From CAZEIW01 sp964512305 (GTDB lineage: Bacteria; Pseudomonadota; Gammaproteobacteria; Burkholderiales; Burkholderiaceae_F), in contig CAZEIW010000176.1 in the NCBI GenBank assembly GCA_964512305.1, positions 1 to 23,009 of the forward strand: 23,009 nt of DNA, given 5' to 3'. A program made the position numbers and the translations under genes. Below the pieces are notes generated by a model. That model saw only the letters and a list, made by a program, of their open reading frames with translations. It was not told the origin of the DNA and searched no databases. The stretch's first letter is position 1; every line of letters begins with the position of its first letter. This document shows, piece by piece, positions 14,124 through 22,031 of this stretch.

Positions 14124-16523
14124 ATGAGCATTCCGTTGTTCGCCAACGTGCAGGGAGTCGCAAGTCCGCTGCCGTACCTGTCGGCGAGTCAGGCCCAGGC
14201 GCTGCTGCGGTCGGCGGCCGCGATTTCGTGCGAACTGATCGGGGGCTCGTTCGACACCATCGCCGAGATGGTGCGCGAGGAGCTGAGCGGCCGCTGGGAC
14301 TTCGACGTCGGCTCGCCGCTGGTGCAGCGGCTGCTTTCGACCAAGGCTGACGATCTGCGGCGTGCCTTCCTGCGCCGTCTGCCCGAGCAGCAGGATGGCG
14401 CGTTCGAGCGCCTGATGGCGCCGCGCGAGCTGCAGGCGGCGGGGCTGCCGATCGACTCCGAGTCGCTGTCGCTGGTGCAGGAGGCCGAGCAGGCGGGCGA
14501 ATCGATCGCGGCGGGCGCCGCGCGCCGGATGCACGCGCTGGTCGAGGAGCCGATGCGCGACCTCAACCTCGTGGTCGGATTCCTGGCCGGCCGCGACTCC
14601 GTGCGCGACGCGGACAACCCGTACGGGCCCGCCGTATTCGTCCCCGCGCTGCTGCAAGCCGCCGAGGACGTCAATCTCCATCCGGAGGCATGGCAGTTCT
14701 TCCTGCATGCGTTCCAGCGCGCGCTGGGCGAGGAGATCGCGCGCGTGCAGCTGGCGCTGCTGGACCACTTCCGGACCCACGGCGTGGAGGCGAAGTCGAT
14801 CCGCCGCGAACGCGCAGCCGCCCGCCCCGCGGCGGCGCCGAAGCCGAGGGCGGACCACGCGCCGGCCGCCGGCGCCACCGATGCGGGCGCCGCCGCCGCG
14901 GGCGCGCAGGCGGCGGCCCCGCCAGGGCCGGCCGGAGCGCCCGGCGGGGGCGCCGCTGCCGCGCCGGGCTCTGCGGCGGCCGGCGGCGGCAACGCGCAGA
15001 TCGTCCTCGGCGAGCTGCTGTCGCGCCTGCAGGCCAACGTGCGGGGCCAGGTGCTGCCGCCGATGCCGTCGACGGGCACGGTGGCGCCGACGCTGATGGC
15101 GGCGATCAACGAGCTGCAGGATCTCGGGCTGCAGGGCATCCACGGCGCGATGTTCGCCGGTACCGCCGCGGGGTCGATCAACGCCTGGCGCGAGCATCTG
15201 ATCGAACAGTCGTCGCGCACCGTCGACAAGCTGACGATCGAGATCGTCGGCATGATGTTCGACCACGTGCTGCGCGACAAGCAGGTGCCGTCGGAGATCA
15301 AGGCGCTGCTGTCGCGGCTGCAGTTCCCGGTGCTGAAGGCGGCGTTGATGGATGCCGCCTTCTTCGCCTCGAGCGGGCACCCGGCGCGGCGCCTGATCGA
15401 CCGCATCGCCAGCACCTCGGTCGGGTGGGAGCCGTACGGCGACGAGAACGAACGCTTCCGCGAGGAGGTCGACCGCGTGGTGCGCGAGGTGCTGGTCAAG
15501 TTCGACCGCGACGTCGTGGTCTTCGAGCGCCTGCTCACCGAGTTCGACGCGTTCGTCGGCGACATCAAGCCGCGCGACAACGACCCGATCGCGCGCGCCA
15601 AGCGCGCGCTCGAGGAGGCCGAAAAGCGCGAGATCCTCACCATCAACACCACGATCCAGGTCAGGCGCGCGTTCGAGAAGGTCGAGCTGGAGGACTATCT
15701 GCGCGATTTCCTGGTCGGTCCCTGGGTCCAGGTGCTGGTCGCCGCGAGCCTGCGCGAAGGCGAAGTCAAGGGGTTCTCCAAGCGCTTCCGCGAGGTGATC
15801 CACGAGATCGTCTGGAGCGTGCAGCCGAAGGCGACGGCCGACGAGCGGCGCCGGCTGGTCGAGCTGATCCCCGACATGACGCGCGTGCTGCGCGACGGCC
15901 TCTCGCTGATGCGGATGCCCCAGCGCGACCAGGACGAGTTCTTCCAGCAGTTGATGGCCTCGCACGCGATCGCCGTCAAGCCGACCGATCAGGCCACCTA
16001 CATCAAGCACTCGCTGCAATCCTCGGAGGTGCGCGCGCGCATCGACGGCATGCAGCTCACCGCGACCTTCCCGATGACCACCGTCCCGGGCGGCATCCGC
16101 GTCCCGACCGACGCGCTGAAACGGGCGGCGGCCGACCACCAGGTCGACCTCACCGTGCCGGCGGCGCCGCCCACCATCGCGGGCGAGCTGGACCGGATCG
16201 CCGAGGCTCGGATGGACCAGGATGTCGCGTCCTGGACGCGCGGAACCTGGTTCGAGCTCTGGAACGGCGCCGAGTACGTCAAGGCGCGCCTGCGCTGGAT
16301 CAGCCCGCTGCGCACGCTGTTCATGTTCAGCAGCGGCAGCGGCAACGACGCGAAGACGCACGTGATGTCGCCCGACCTGATCCGTTCCTACCTGCGGCGC
16401 GACTACATCCGCCCGCTCGAGACGCTGCCGCTGACGCGGCGCGCCGCCGACGCCGTGGTCGCCGAGTTCGAGACCAAGCCGCAGCGCGCGGTCGACCTTG
16501 CGGCCCGCTTCGCCGCGGTCTGA
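14124..16523 (+). CDS. DUF1631 family protein (copy B)
   Basis: 799-aa paralogue of copy A. The helical N-terminal half is barely alike. A low-complexity linker of Ala, Pro and Gly spans about residues 230-291. The shared core (about 367-619) shows VDKLTIEIVGMMFD, RLQFPVLKAAL, RIASTSVGW, DPIARAKRALEEAEKREI and EIVWSVQPK. The C-terminal module contains WFELWNG, LRWISPLRTLFMFSS and LRRDYIRPLE. ATG 14124 is chosen over the open frame from 13965 because the promoter hexamers lie at 14070-14097 and the extension is low-complexity. The ribosome-binding site is poor. It is followed after 10 bases by the GspE-like ATPase. No membrane segment or catalytic motif is seen; function is unknown. Confidence 0.85.
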   Translation: MSIPLFANVQGVASPLPYLSASQAQALLRSAAAISCELIGGSFDTIAEMVREELSGRWDFDVGSPLVQRLLSTKADDLRRAFLRRLPEQQDGAFERLMAPRELQAAGLPIDSESLSLVQEAEQAGESIAAGAARRMHALVEEPMRDLNLVVGFLAGRDSVRDADNPYGPAVFVPALLQAAEDVNLHPEAWQFFLHAFQRALGEEIARVQLALLDHFRTHGVEAKSIRRERAAARPAAAPKPRADHAPAAGATDAGAAAAGAQAAAPPGPAGAPGGGAAAAPGSAAAGGGNAQIVLGELLSRLQANVRGQVLPPMPSTGTVAPTLMAAINELQDLGLQGIHGAMFAGTAAGSINAWREHLIEQSSRTVDKLTIEIVGMMFDHVLRDKQVPSEIKALLSRLQFPVLKAALMDAAFFASSGHPARRLIDRIASTSVGWEPYGDENERFREEVDRVVREVLVKFDRDVVVFERLLTEFDAFVGDIKPRDNDPIARAKRALEEAEKREILTINTTIQVRRAFEKVELEDYLRDFLVGPWVQVLVAASLREGEVKGFSKRFREVIHEIVWSVQPKATADERRRLVELIPDMTRVLRDGLSLMRMPQRDQDEFFQQLMASHAIAVKPTDQATYIKHSLQSSEVRARIDGMQLTATFPMTTVPGGIRVPTDALKRAAADHQVDLTVPAAPPTIAGELDRIAEARMDQDVASWTRGTWFELWNGAEYVKARLRWISPLRTLFMFSSGSGNDAKTHVMSPDLIRSYLRRDYIRPLETLPLTRRAADAVVAEFETKPQRAVDLAARFAAV

Positions 16524-16533
16524 CGCCGAGCCC

Positions 16534-18330
16534 GTGAGCCCCACCGCGCGTCCGGCTTCGGAGCGGAATGCGGGGCGAACGCCGGCCGGCAAGCTGCCGC
16601 TGGCATTCGTCGTCAAGCAGCTGGTCGCCGACGGCTGGCTGTCGCAGGGCGACGCGGACCGCGTGTTCGCGATCGCCGACCGCGAGCGCTTCGGCCATCC
16701 GATCGCGCTGGTGGCGGAGATGAACTTCCGCACTCCGAACGCCGAGCGCCGCCTGCTCGACGCCGAGGCGCTGACGCAATGGCTGGCGGCGAAGTCCGGG
16801 CTGCCGTACCAGCACATCGATCCCCTGAAGGTCGATTTCACGCGCGTGGTCGACGTGATGTCGAGCGCCTACGCGACCAGCCACTCGATCCTGCCGATCG
16901 CGGTCACCCCGGACGAGGTGGTGGTGGCGACCTGCGAGCCGTACCTGGACGGCTGGACGCGCGAGATCGAGCAGATCACGAAGAAGACCGTCAGGCGCGT
17001 GGTCGCCAACCCGGTGGACGTCGCCCGCTACACGACCGAGTTCTACAAGCTCGCGCAGCAGGTCAAGGGCGCGGCGAAGACCGGCGCCACGAGCCTGGTC
17101 GGCAACCTCGAGCAGCTGGTCGAGCTGGGCGGCAAGGTCGAGGCCAACGACGCGCACGTGATCCATATCGTCGACTGGATCCTGCAGTACGCGTTCGACC
17201 AGCGCGCCAGCGACATCCACCTCGAGCCCAGGCGCGAGCAGGGCGTCGTGCGCTTCCGCATCGACGGCGTGCTGCACCAGGTCTACCAGGTGCCGCCGGG
17301 CGTGATGAACGCGATGGTGAGCCGCATCAAGCTGCTCGGGCGAATGGACGTCGTCGAACGGCGCCGGCCCCAGGACGGGCGCATCAAGACGCGCGCCGGC
17401 GGCCAGGGCGCGCGCGAGGTCGAGATCCGCCTGTCGACCCTGCCGACCGCCTTCGGCGAGAAGCTCGTGATGCGGATCTTCGATCCCGAGGTGGTCGTGC
17501 GAAGCTACGCCGAACTGGGCTTCTCGGACGCCGAGGCGACTTCCTGGAACGAGCTGATCAAGCGCCCGTCGGGCATCGTGCTCGTGACCGGGCCGACCGG
17601 CTCGGGCAAGACCACCACGCTGTACTCGACGCTCAAGCAGCTGGCGACCGACGAGGTCAACGTCAGCACGGTCGAGGATCCGATCGAGATGATCGATCCG
17701 AGCCTGAACCAGATGCAGGTCCAGCACGGCATCGATCTCGGGTTCGCCGACGGGCTGCGCGCGCTGATGCGCCAGGATCCCGACGTGATCATGGTCGGCG
17801 AGATCCGCGACCGCGAAACCGCCGACATGGCCGTGCAGGCCGCGCTGACCGGCCACCTCGTCTTCTCGACGCTTCATACCAACGACTCGGCTTCGTCGAT
17901 CGCGCGCCTGATCGAGCTGGGCGTTCCGCCCTACCTGGTCAACGCGACGCTGATCGGCGTGCTCGCGCAGCGGCTGGTGCGCACGCTGTGCCCGCATTGC
18001 AAGGAGCGCGCGGGCCCGATCGACGAGCACCTCTGGCACGATCTCGTCGCGCCGTGGCGCTCGCCGGCGCCGAAGCACGTCCACAAGCCGGTCGGCTGCC
18101 TGGAATGCCGGCGCACCGGCTACTTCGGCCGCACCGGCCTGCTCGAGCTGCTGCTCGTGAGCGACGCGTTGCGGACGCTGATCGGACGGGGGGCGGACAT
18201 CCAGCAGCTGCGCAACCAGGCGGCGCGCGACGGGTTGCGCTCGCTGCGTGTCTCCGGCGCGGAGAAGATCGCGCGCGGGGTGACCACCGTCGACGAGGTG
18301 CTGCGAGCCGCCCCGCCGTTCGCCGGCTGA
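16534..18330 (+). CDS. GspE/PulE-family type II/IV secretion-type ATPase
   Basis: 598-aa hexameric ATPase of the GspE/PilB/PulE class. Residues about 22-130 resemble the MshE N-terminal (PF05157) region; the core carries Walker A GPTGSGKTTTL (from residue 353), the Asp box VEDPIEM, Walker B VIMVGEIRD (Glu423), the His box TGHLVFSTLHTNDS, and a zinc site C486/C489 (CPHC) with C522/C525 (CLEC). Such ATPases drive pilus or pseudopilus assembly from the inner-membrane face, but no platform protein, pilin or secretin gene lies in the window. GTG 16534 is preferred, 10 bases after DUF1631-B; an in-frame TTG at 16498 would overlap it. All catalytic residues are present, so it should be active. The partner is unknown. 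Confidence 0.9.
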   Translation: MSPTARPASERNAGRTPAGKLPLAFVVKQLVADGWLSQGDADRVFAIADRERFGHPIALVAEMNFRTPNAERRLLDAEALTQWLAAKSGLPYQHIDPLKVDFTRVVDVMSSAYATSHSILPIAVTPDEVVVATCEPYLDGWTREIEQITKKTVRRVVANPVDVARYTTEFYKLAQQVKGAAKTGATSLVGNLEQLVELGGKVEANDAHVIHIVDWILQYAFDQRASDIHLEPRREQGVVRFRIDGVLHQVYQVPPGVMNAMVSRIKLLGRMDVVERRRPQDGRIKTRAGGQGAREVEIRLSTLPTAFGEKLVMRIFDPEVVVRSYAELGFSDAEATSWNELIKRPSGIVLVTGPTGSGKTTTLYSTLKQLATDEVNVSTVEDPIEMIDPSLNQMQVQHGIDLGFADGLRALMRQDPDVIMVGEIRDRETADMAVQAALTGHLVFSTLHTNDSASSIARLIELGVPPYLVNATLIGVLAQRLVRTLCPHCKERAGPIDEHLWHDLVAPWRSPAPKHVHKPVGCLECRRTGYFGRTGLLELLLVSDALRTLIGRGADIQQLRNQAARDGLRSLRVSGAEKIARGVTTVDEVLRAAPPFAG

Positions 18331-18346
18331 GCCTCTCGCGCCGGCC

Positions 18347-18979
18347 TCAGCGCGGGGCGCGCGCCGCCGCGGCGTCGTCGTCGCGGCCGAAGTCCGCGCG
18401 GCCGACCGGCAGCACCGTCATGCCCGCCTCCTCGACCGTCGTGCCGGCGTTCTGGCGGTGCATGGCTTGCTGCCATCCGGCCAGCAGCATCAGCCCGAGC
18501 AGCACCGAGACCGCGGCGCCCTCGATCACCCCCACGTGGTCGCGCAGCGCCATTTCGCCGCCGAGCCACGCGGTGAACAGGAAGATGCAGACGACCCCGG
18601 TCGACAGCGCGACCCCGGTGGGCGCCACCACCATGGCCGGGTCGTGTCCCCAGCGCAGGTACAGGCTGACGCCCGAGAGCGCGAGCGCGGTCCCGTTGCC
18701 CAGGAAGTGCAGCCACCCCACCGCCAGTCCGCGCACCCGCCTGAGGGTGAGGAACGCGATCAGCCCGGTCACGGCCGTGAGCGCGCCCGCGACGATGCCC
18801 GCGCCGAGCAGCCACTCCGTGGCGTATCCCCAGAACCGGTCGCCCGTGCCGAGGAAGCCCAGATCGGTGACCAGCGCGCCGACGAGCAGCGTGATCGGAA
18901 ACGAGACGAACACGACGTGGAGCGTATGCCCCTCGTGCCAGCTGGTCGGGTTCAGGCGGGGCGTGAAGCCGATCCGCAT
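18347..18979 (-). CDS. DUF2231-like inner-membrane protein
   Basis: 210-aa membrane protein. It starts with LNPTSWHEGHTLHVVFVSFP (about residues 9-28) and four or five hydrophobic helices follow: PITLLVGALVTDLGFL, WLLGAGIVAGALTAVTGLIA, a helix containing HFLGNGTALALSGVSLYLRW, VALSTGVVCIFLFTAWLGG and AVSVLLGLMLLAGW. The histidines before helix 1 and in HFLGN, with the overall layout, match DUF2231, a family of unknown function whose histidines are often suspected of binding haem or metal. The C-terminal 40 residues are soluble and acidic/alanine-rich. ATG 18979 has GGGAGG (minus strand, 18993-18988) in front. It converges on the GspE-like gene with 16 bases between the stops. Confidence 0.7.
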   Translation of the reverse strand: MRIGFTPRLNPTSWHEGHTLHVVFVSFPITLLVGALVTDLGFLGTGDRFWGYATEWLLGAGIVAGALTAVTGLIAFLTLRRVRGLAVGWLHFLGNGTALALSGVSLYLRWGHDPAMVVAPTGVALSTGVVCIFLFTAWLGGEMALRDHVGVIEGAAVSVLLGLMLLAGWQQAMHRQNAGTTVEEAGMTVLPVGRADFGRDDDAAAARAPR

Positions 18980-19044
18980 TTCCGTTTCCTCCCTTCCATG
19001 GAACCGGATGCAGCGTCCAGCGTAACCGCTAATCGGCGGTCGGT

Positions 19045-19054
19045 GTCGATCGAC
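19045..19054. promoter_or_regulatory. Palindrome GTCGATCGAC upstream of the DUF2231 gene
   Basis: A perfect 10-bp palindrome, extended by GG/CC two bases further out (19042-19057). It sits 66 bases upstream of the DUF2231 start in the 230-base spacer that must hold this gene's minus-strand promoter. I could not place a convincing -35/-10 pair. An operator role is a guess. Confidence 0.2.
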
Positions 19055-19175
19055 CCCGGAAAAGATATGGTGAGAACGGCGATCGTGCGGGCATCTCGCA
19101 CAGAGTTTGCGGAATGACCGTAGAGGAGTCGACTACGGAGCCGCGCCGCTGCGGCCGCCGGGCGCCGGCGCTTCG

Positions 19176-19203
19176 GCGTACCCGTAGGGGCGCGGTACGC
19201 GCC
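19176..19203 (-). terminator. GC-rich hairpin after the VWA gene
   Basis: Two competing perfect hairpins lie just past the VWA stop: GGCGCG (19189-19194), loop GTA, CGCGCC (19198-19203); and GCGTACC (19176-19182) with GGTACGC (19194-19200). They begin 7 bases after the end of the MoxR-GNAT-VWA operon. No T-rich tract follows, so intrinsic termination is uncertain. Confidence 0.35.
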
Positions 19204-19209
19204 GCGGGG

Positions 19210-20382
19210 CTACTTCGAAAGGGCGCGCATCGCGCGCGTCAGGCCCTCGAGCGTGAGCGGATACATGCGGCCGCCGATCAGCTGCCGGATGACCGACACC
19301 GACTGCCGGTACGCCCACAGCCCCTCGGGCTCGGGGTTGATCCAGGCGGATCTCGGAAACTGGCCGATGAAGCGCTGCAGCCAAATGGCGCCTGCCTCGG
19401 GATTGTCGTGCTCGACCGAGCCTCCGGGCTGCAGGATCTCGTACGGGCTCATCGTCGCGTCGCCGACGAATACGAGCTTGTAGTCCTGGTTGTACTTGCG
19501 CAACACTTCCCAGCTGTCGAACTTCTCGCTGAAGCGCCGCCGGTTGTTGCGCCACAGGTACTCGTAGACACAGTTGTGGAAGTAGTAGAACTCGAGGTGC
19601 TTGAACTCGGACGTCGCGGCCGAGAACAGCTCCTCGACCCGTCTGATGTGCTCGTCCATCGTGCCGCCGACGTCGAGCAGCATCAGCACCTTGACCTTGT
19701 TGTGCCGCTCGGGCACGAGCTTGAGGTCCAGATACCCGGCGTTGCGCGCGGTCGAGGAGATCGTGTCGGGCAGGTCCAGCTCCAGGTCGGCGCCCTGGCG
19801 CGCGAAGCGCCGCAGCCGGCGCAGCGCGATCTTGATGTTGCGCGTTCCCAGCTCGACCTGGTCGTCGTAGTCGCGATACGCGCGCGCCTGCCAGACCTTG
19901 ACCGCGGTCCGGTTGCCCTTCGAGGGTCCGCCGATCCGCACGCCCTCGGGGTGCGCGCCGCCGTGGCCGAACGGCGAGGTGCCCCCGCTGCCGATCCACT
20001 TGCTTCCGCCGTGGTGCGGGCCGTCCTGCTCCTCGAGGCGCTTGCGCAGTTCCTCCATCAGCCGGTTCCAGCCGAGCTTCTCGAGCTGCGCCAGCTCCTC
20101 GGCGCTGAAATCGCGCCGCAGCACCTGCCTGAACCACTCGTCGGGGATCTCGCGGGCGAGGCCGGCCGCCCGCTGCACGCCGTTGAAGAATTCGCCGAAC
20201 GCGCGGTCGAAGCGGTCGAAATGCGCCTCGTCCTTGACCAGGGTCGCGCGCGATAGATAGTAGAAATCGTCGATCGACGGGCGGATCACGTCGCGCCGCA
20301 GCGCCTCGAGCAGCGTCAGCAGCTCCTGGATCGACACCGGCAGCCGGGCCGACCGCATATGGAGGAAGAAGTCGATCAGCAT
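19210..20382 (-). CDS. CoxE-like VWA-domain protein, partner of a MoxR ATPase
   Basis: 390-aa protein. The N-terminal half is helical (FFLHMRSARLPVSIQELLTL, 5-24; FDRAFGEFFNGV, 58-69), then a Gly/His-rich loop (about 120-155) and a von Willebrand A domain from about 228. The metal-site strand reads VLMLLDVGGTMDEH (232-245): D237-V-G-G-T241 replaces the classical DxSxS; FVGDATMSPYE holds the third metal-site motif. Together with a MoxR ATPase such proteins form metal-insertion or complex-maturation chaperones (CoxD/CoxE, CbbQ/CbbO and RavA/ViaA as related examples). ATG 20382 is chosen because LIDFFLHMR is the usual family start; longer reading frames run into the GNAT gene. It overlaps the GNAT end by 7 bases. 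The client is unknown. Confidence 0.85.
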   Translation of the reverse strand: MLIDFFLHMRSARLPVSIQELLTLLEALRRDVIRPSIDDFYYLSRATLVKDEAHFDRFDRAFGEFFNGVQRAAGLAREIPDEWFRQVLRRDFSAEELAQLEKLGWNRLMEELRKRLEEQDGPHHGGSKWIGSGGTSPFGHGGAHPEGVRIGGPSKGNRTAVKVWQARAYRDYDDQVELGTRNIKIALRRLRRFARQGADLELDLPDTISSTARNAGYLDLKLVPERHNKVKVLMLLDVGGTMDEHIRRVEELFSAATSEFKHLEFYYFHNCVYEYLWRNNRRRFSEKFDSWEVLRKYNQDYKLVFVGDATMSPYEILQPGGSVEHDNPEAGAIWLQRFIGQFPRSAWINPEPEGLWAYRQSVSVIRQLIGGRMYPLTLEGLTRAMRALSK

Positions 20383-20963
20383 GCGCGGGCGAGCCTCGAC
20401 CGCAGGTGGCGCTCGACGTCGGGCCACTCGGCGGCCAGGATGCTGTACATCACGGTGTCGCGCACGCTGCCGTCGCGCCGCGGCGCGTGGTGCCTGATCA
20501 CGCCGTCGCGTCGGGCGCCGAGGCGCTCGATCGCGCGCTGCGAGGCGAAGTTGAAATTGTCGGTGCGCAGGCCGACCACCCGGCAGCCGAGGTCGCCGAA
20601 CGCGTGGCGCAGCAGCGCCAGCTTGCACTCGGTGTTGACGTGGCTGCGCTGGACCGACTGCGCGTACCACGTGTAGCCGATCTCGACCCGGTCGATCTCG
20701 CGCACGATGTCGTGGAAGCGGGTGCTGCCGACGATGCGCCCGTCCGCGCGCACGACGAAGGGCAGCATGTGGCCGGCAGCCTGCCCGGCGAGCGCGGCCT
20801 CGATGTAGCGCCCGACGGCCCCGGGCTCGGGCACCGACGTGTACCACAGCTCCCACAGGCGGCCGTCGGCGGCGGCCGCCTCGAGCTCGCCGGCGTGGCC
20901 TGCCTGCATCGGCTCCAGCAGCACGTGCCCGCCCTGGAGCGTGACCGGGCGCGGCGCGATCAT
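20376..20963 (-). CDS. GNAT-family N-acetyltransferase (RimJ/RimL-like)
   Basis: 195-aa protein of the RimJ/RimL-type GNAT group. Seen: the N-terminal strand VTLQGGHVLLEPMQAGHAGE (about 7-26), the core strands FVVRADGRIVGSTRFHDI and VEIGYTWYAQSVQRSHVNTE, the acetyl-CoA-site region after TECKLALLRHAFG, and LRTDNFNFASQRAIERLGAR with the characteristic N-x-x-S-Q-R-A-I. Relatives acetylate protein N-termini, antibiotics or small amines; the substrate cannot be told. ATG 20963 shares its A with the stop of the MoxR gene (TGATG), and its end overlaps the VWA gene, so it is locked into that operon. An acetyltransferase in this position is unusual. Confidence 0.85.
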   Translation of the reverse strand: MIAPRPVTLQGGHVLLEPMQAGHAGELEAAAADGRLWELWYTSVPEPGAVGRYIEAALAGQAAGHMLPFVVRADGRIVGSTRFHDIVREIDRVEIGYTWYAQSVQRSHVNTECKLALLRHAFGDLGCRVVGLRTDNFNFASQRAIERLGARRDGVIRHHAPRRDGSVRDTVMYSILAAEWPDVERHLRSRLARAC

Positions 20964-21820
20964 CACCGCCCCTGGCGGTTCATCAGCACGAGGCGCTCGA
21001 ACAGGTGCACGTCCTGCTCGTTCTTCAGCAGCGCGCCGTGCAGCGGCGGCACGAACAGCTTGTCGTCTTTCGATCGCAGCGCCTCGGGAGGGATCTGTTC
21101 GGCGACGAGCAGCTTGAGCCAGTCGAGCAGCTCCGAGGTCGACGGCTTCTTCTTGAGACCGGGCAGCTCGCGGATCGAGAAGAACACCTCGAGCGCAGCG
21201 CGCAGCAGATCGGCGCGCAGGCGCGGAAAGTGGACGTCGACGATCGCCTGCATCGTCTCGCGGTCGGGAAAGCGGATGTAGTGGAAGAAGCAGCGCCGCA
21301 GGAAGGCGTCGGGCAGCTCCTTCTCGTTGTTCGACGTGATCACGACCAGCGGCCGGTGCCGGGCGCGGATGGTCTGGCGCGTCTCGTACACGTGGAACTC
21401 CATCCGGTCCAGTTCGCGCAGCAGGTCGTTCGGGAACTCGATGTCCGCCTTGTCGACCTCGTCGATCAGCAGCACCGACCGCGTCTCCGACTCGAATGCC
21501 TGCCACAGCACGCCGCGGACGATGTAGTTCGAGATGTCGTGCACGCGCGCATCGCCGAGCTGGGAGTCGCGCAGCCGCGATACCGCGTCGTACTCGTACA
21601 GGCCCTGCTGGGCTTTGGTGGTCGACTTGATATGCCAGGCCAGCAGCGGCAGGTCGAGCGCCTGCGCGACCTCCTCCGCGAGCATGGTCTTGCCGGTTCC
21701 CGGCTCGCCCTTGATCAGCAGCGGGCGCTGAAGGGTCAGTGCGGCGTTGACCGCCAGCTTGAGGTCGTCGGTCGCGACATAGGTCGCGGACCCGTGGAAT
21801 CGGAGTGTTTGCGTGGTCAC
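20963..21820 (-). CDS. MoxR-family AAA+ ATPase
   Basis: 285-aa AAA+ ATPase. Walker A is GEPGTGKT (38-45), followed by the MoxR signature HIKSTTKAQQGLYEYD (63-78). Walker B is LLIDEVDKAD (117-126), sensor 1 TSNN (162-165), and the arginine-finger region DAFLRRCFFHYIRFP (171-185). MoxR ATPases act as hexameric chaperones with a VWA partner, here two genes downstream in the same operon. GTG 21820 is chosen because the family start TTQTLRFHGSATYVA follows; an in-frame ATG at 21901 would add a 27-residue low-complexity leader. The 211-base gap upstream, shared with the divergent cytochrome gene, must hold the promoter; I see only poor matches there, such as TATGCT (minus strand). Confidence 0.9.
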   Translation of the reverse strand: MTTQTLRFHGSATYVATDDLKLAVNAALTLQRPLLIKGEPGTGKTMLAEEVAQALDLPLLAWHIKSTTKAQQGLYEYDAVSRLRDSQLGDARVHDISNYIVRGVLWQAFESETRSVLLIDEVDKADIEFPNDLLRELDRMEFHVYETRQTIRARHRPLVVITSNNEKELPDAFLRRCFFHYIRFPDRETMQAIVDVHFPRLRADLLRAALEVFFSIRELPGLKKKPSTSELLDWLKLLVAEQIPPEALRSKDDKLFVPPLHGALLKNEQDVHLFERLVLMNRQGR

Positions 21821-22031
21821 GGCAGGCGGCGGGTCGGGTTGAGCGAGGGGTGCGGCGCAACGGCGAGCGCGGCTGCGCCGCGGTCGCCCCGCGCAGACCA
21901 TGCACCCGACAGTGTCGAAGCACCTTCTGAGCGTTGTAGCATACCGAGCGGGGGCTTCCGAGGCGATCTCCCGCGGTTACCGGTTGTCGCCGCCGGCGTC
22001 CCTGGTGTCCCGGTCGGCGGCAGGAGGGACG

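Noticed and set aside
14103..16841. A 912-codon open frame on the minus strand
   Set aside because: Antisense to DUF1631-B and the start of the ATPase gene; low-complexity Arg/Gly/Ala composition and no recognisable motif.
18337..18361. CGCGCC/GGCGCG hairpin between the GspE-like and DUF2231 genes as a terminator
   Set aside because: Only 6-base arms with a 13-base loop, no T-tract, and the right arm lies inside the DUF2231 coding end; easily chance at this GC.
21900..22031. Upstream in-frame ATG for the first cytochrome
   Set aside because: It would bury the signal peptide 44 residues inside the protein, whereas the ATG at 22032 has GGAGGG in front and starts the signal peptide.
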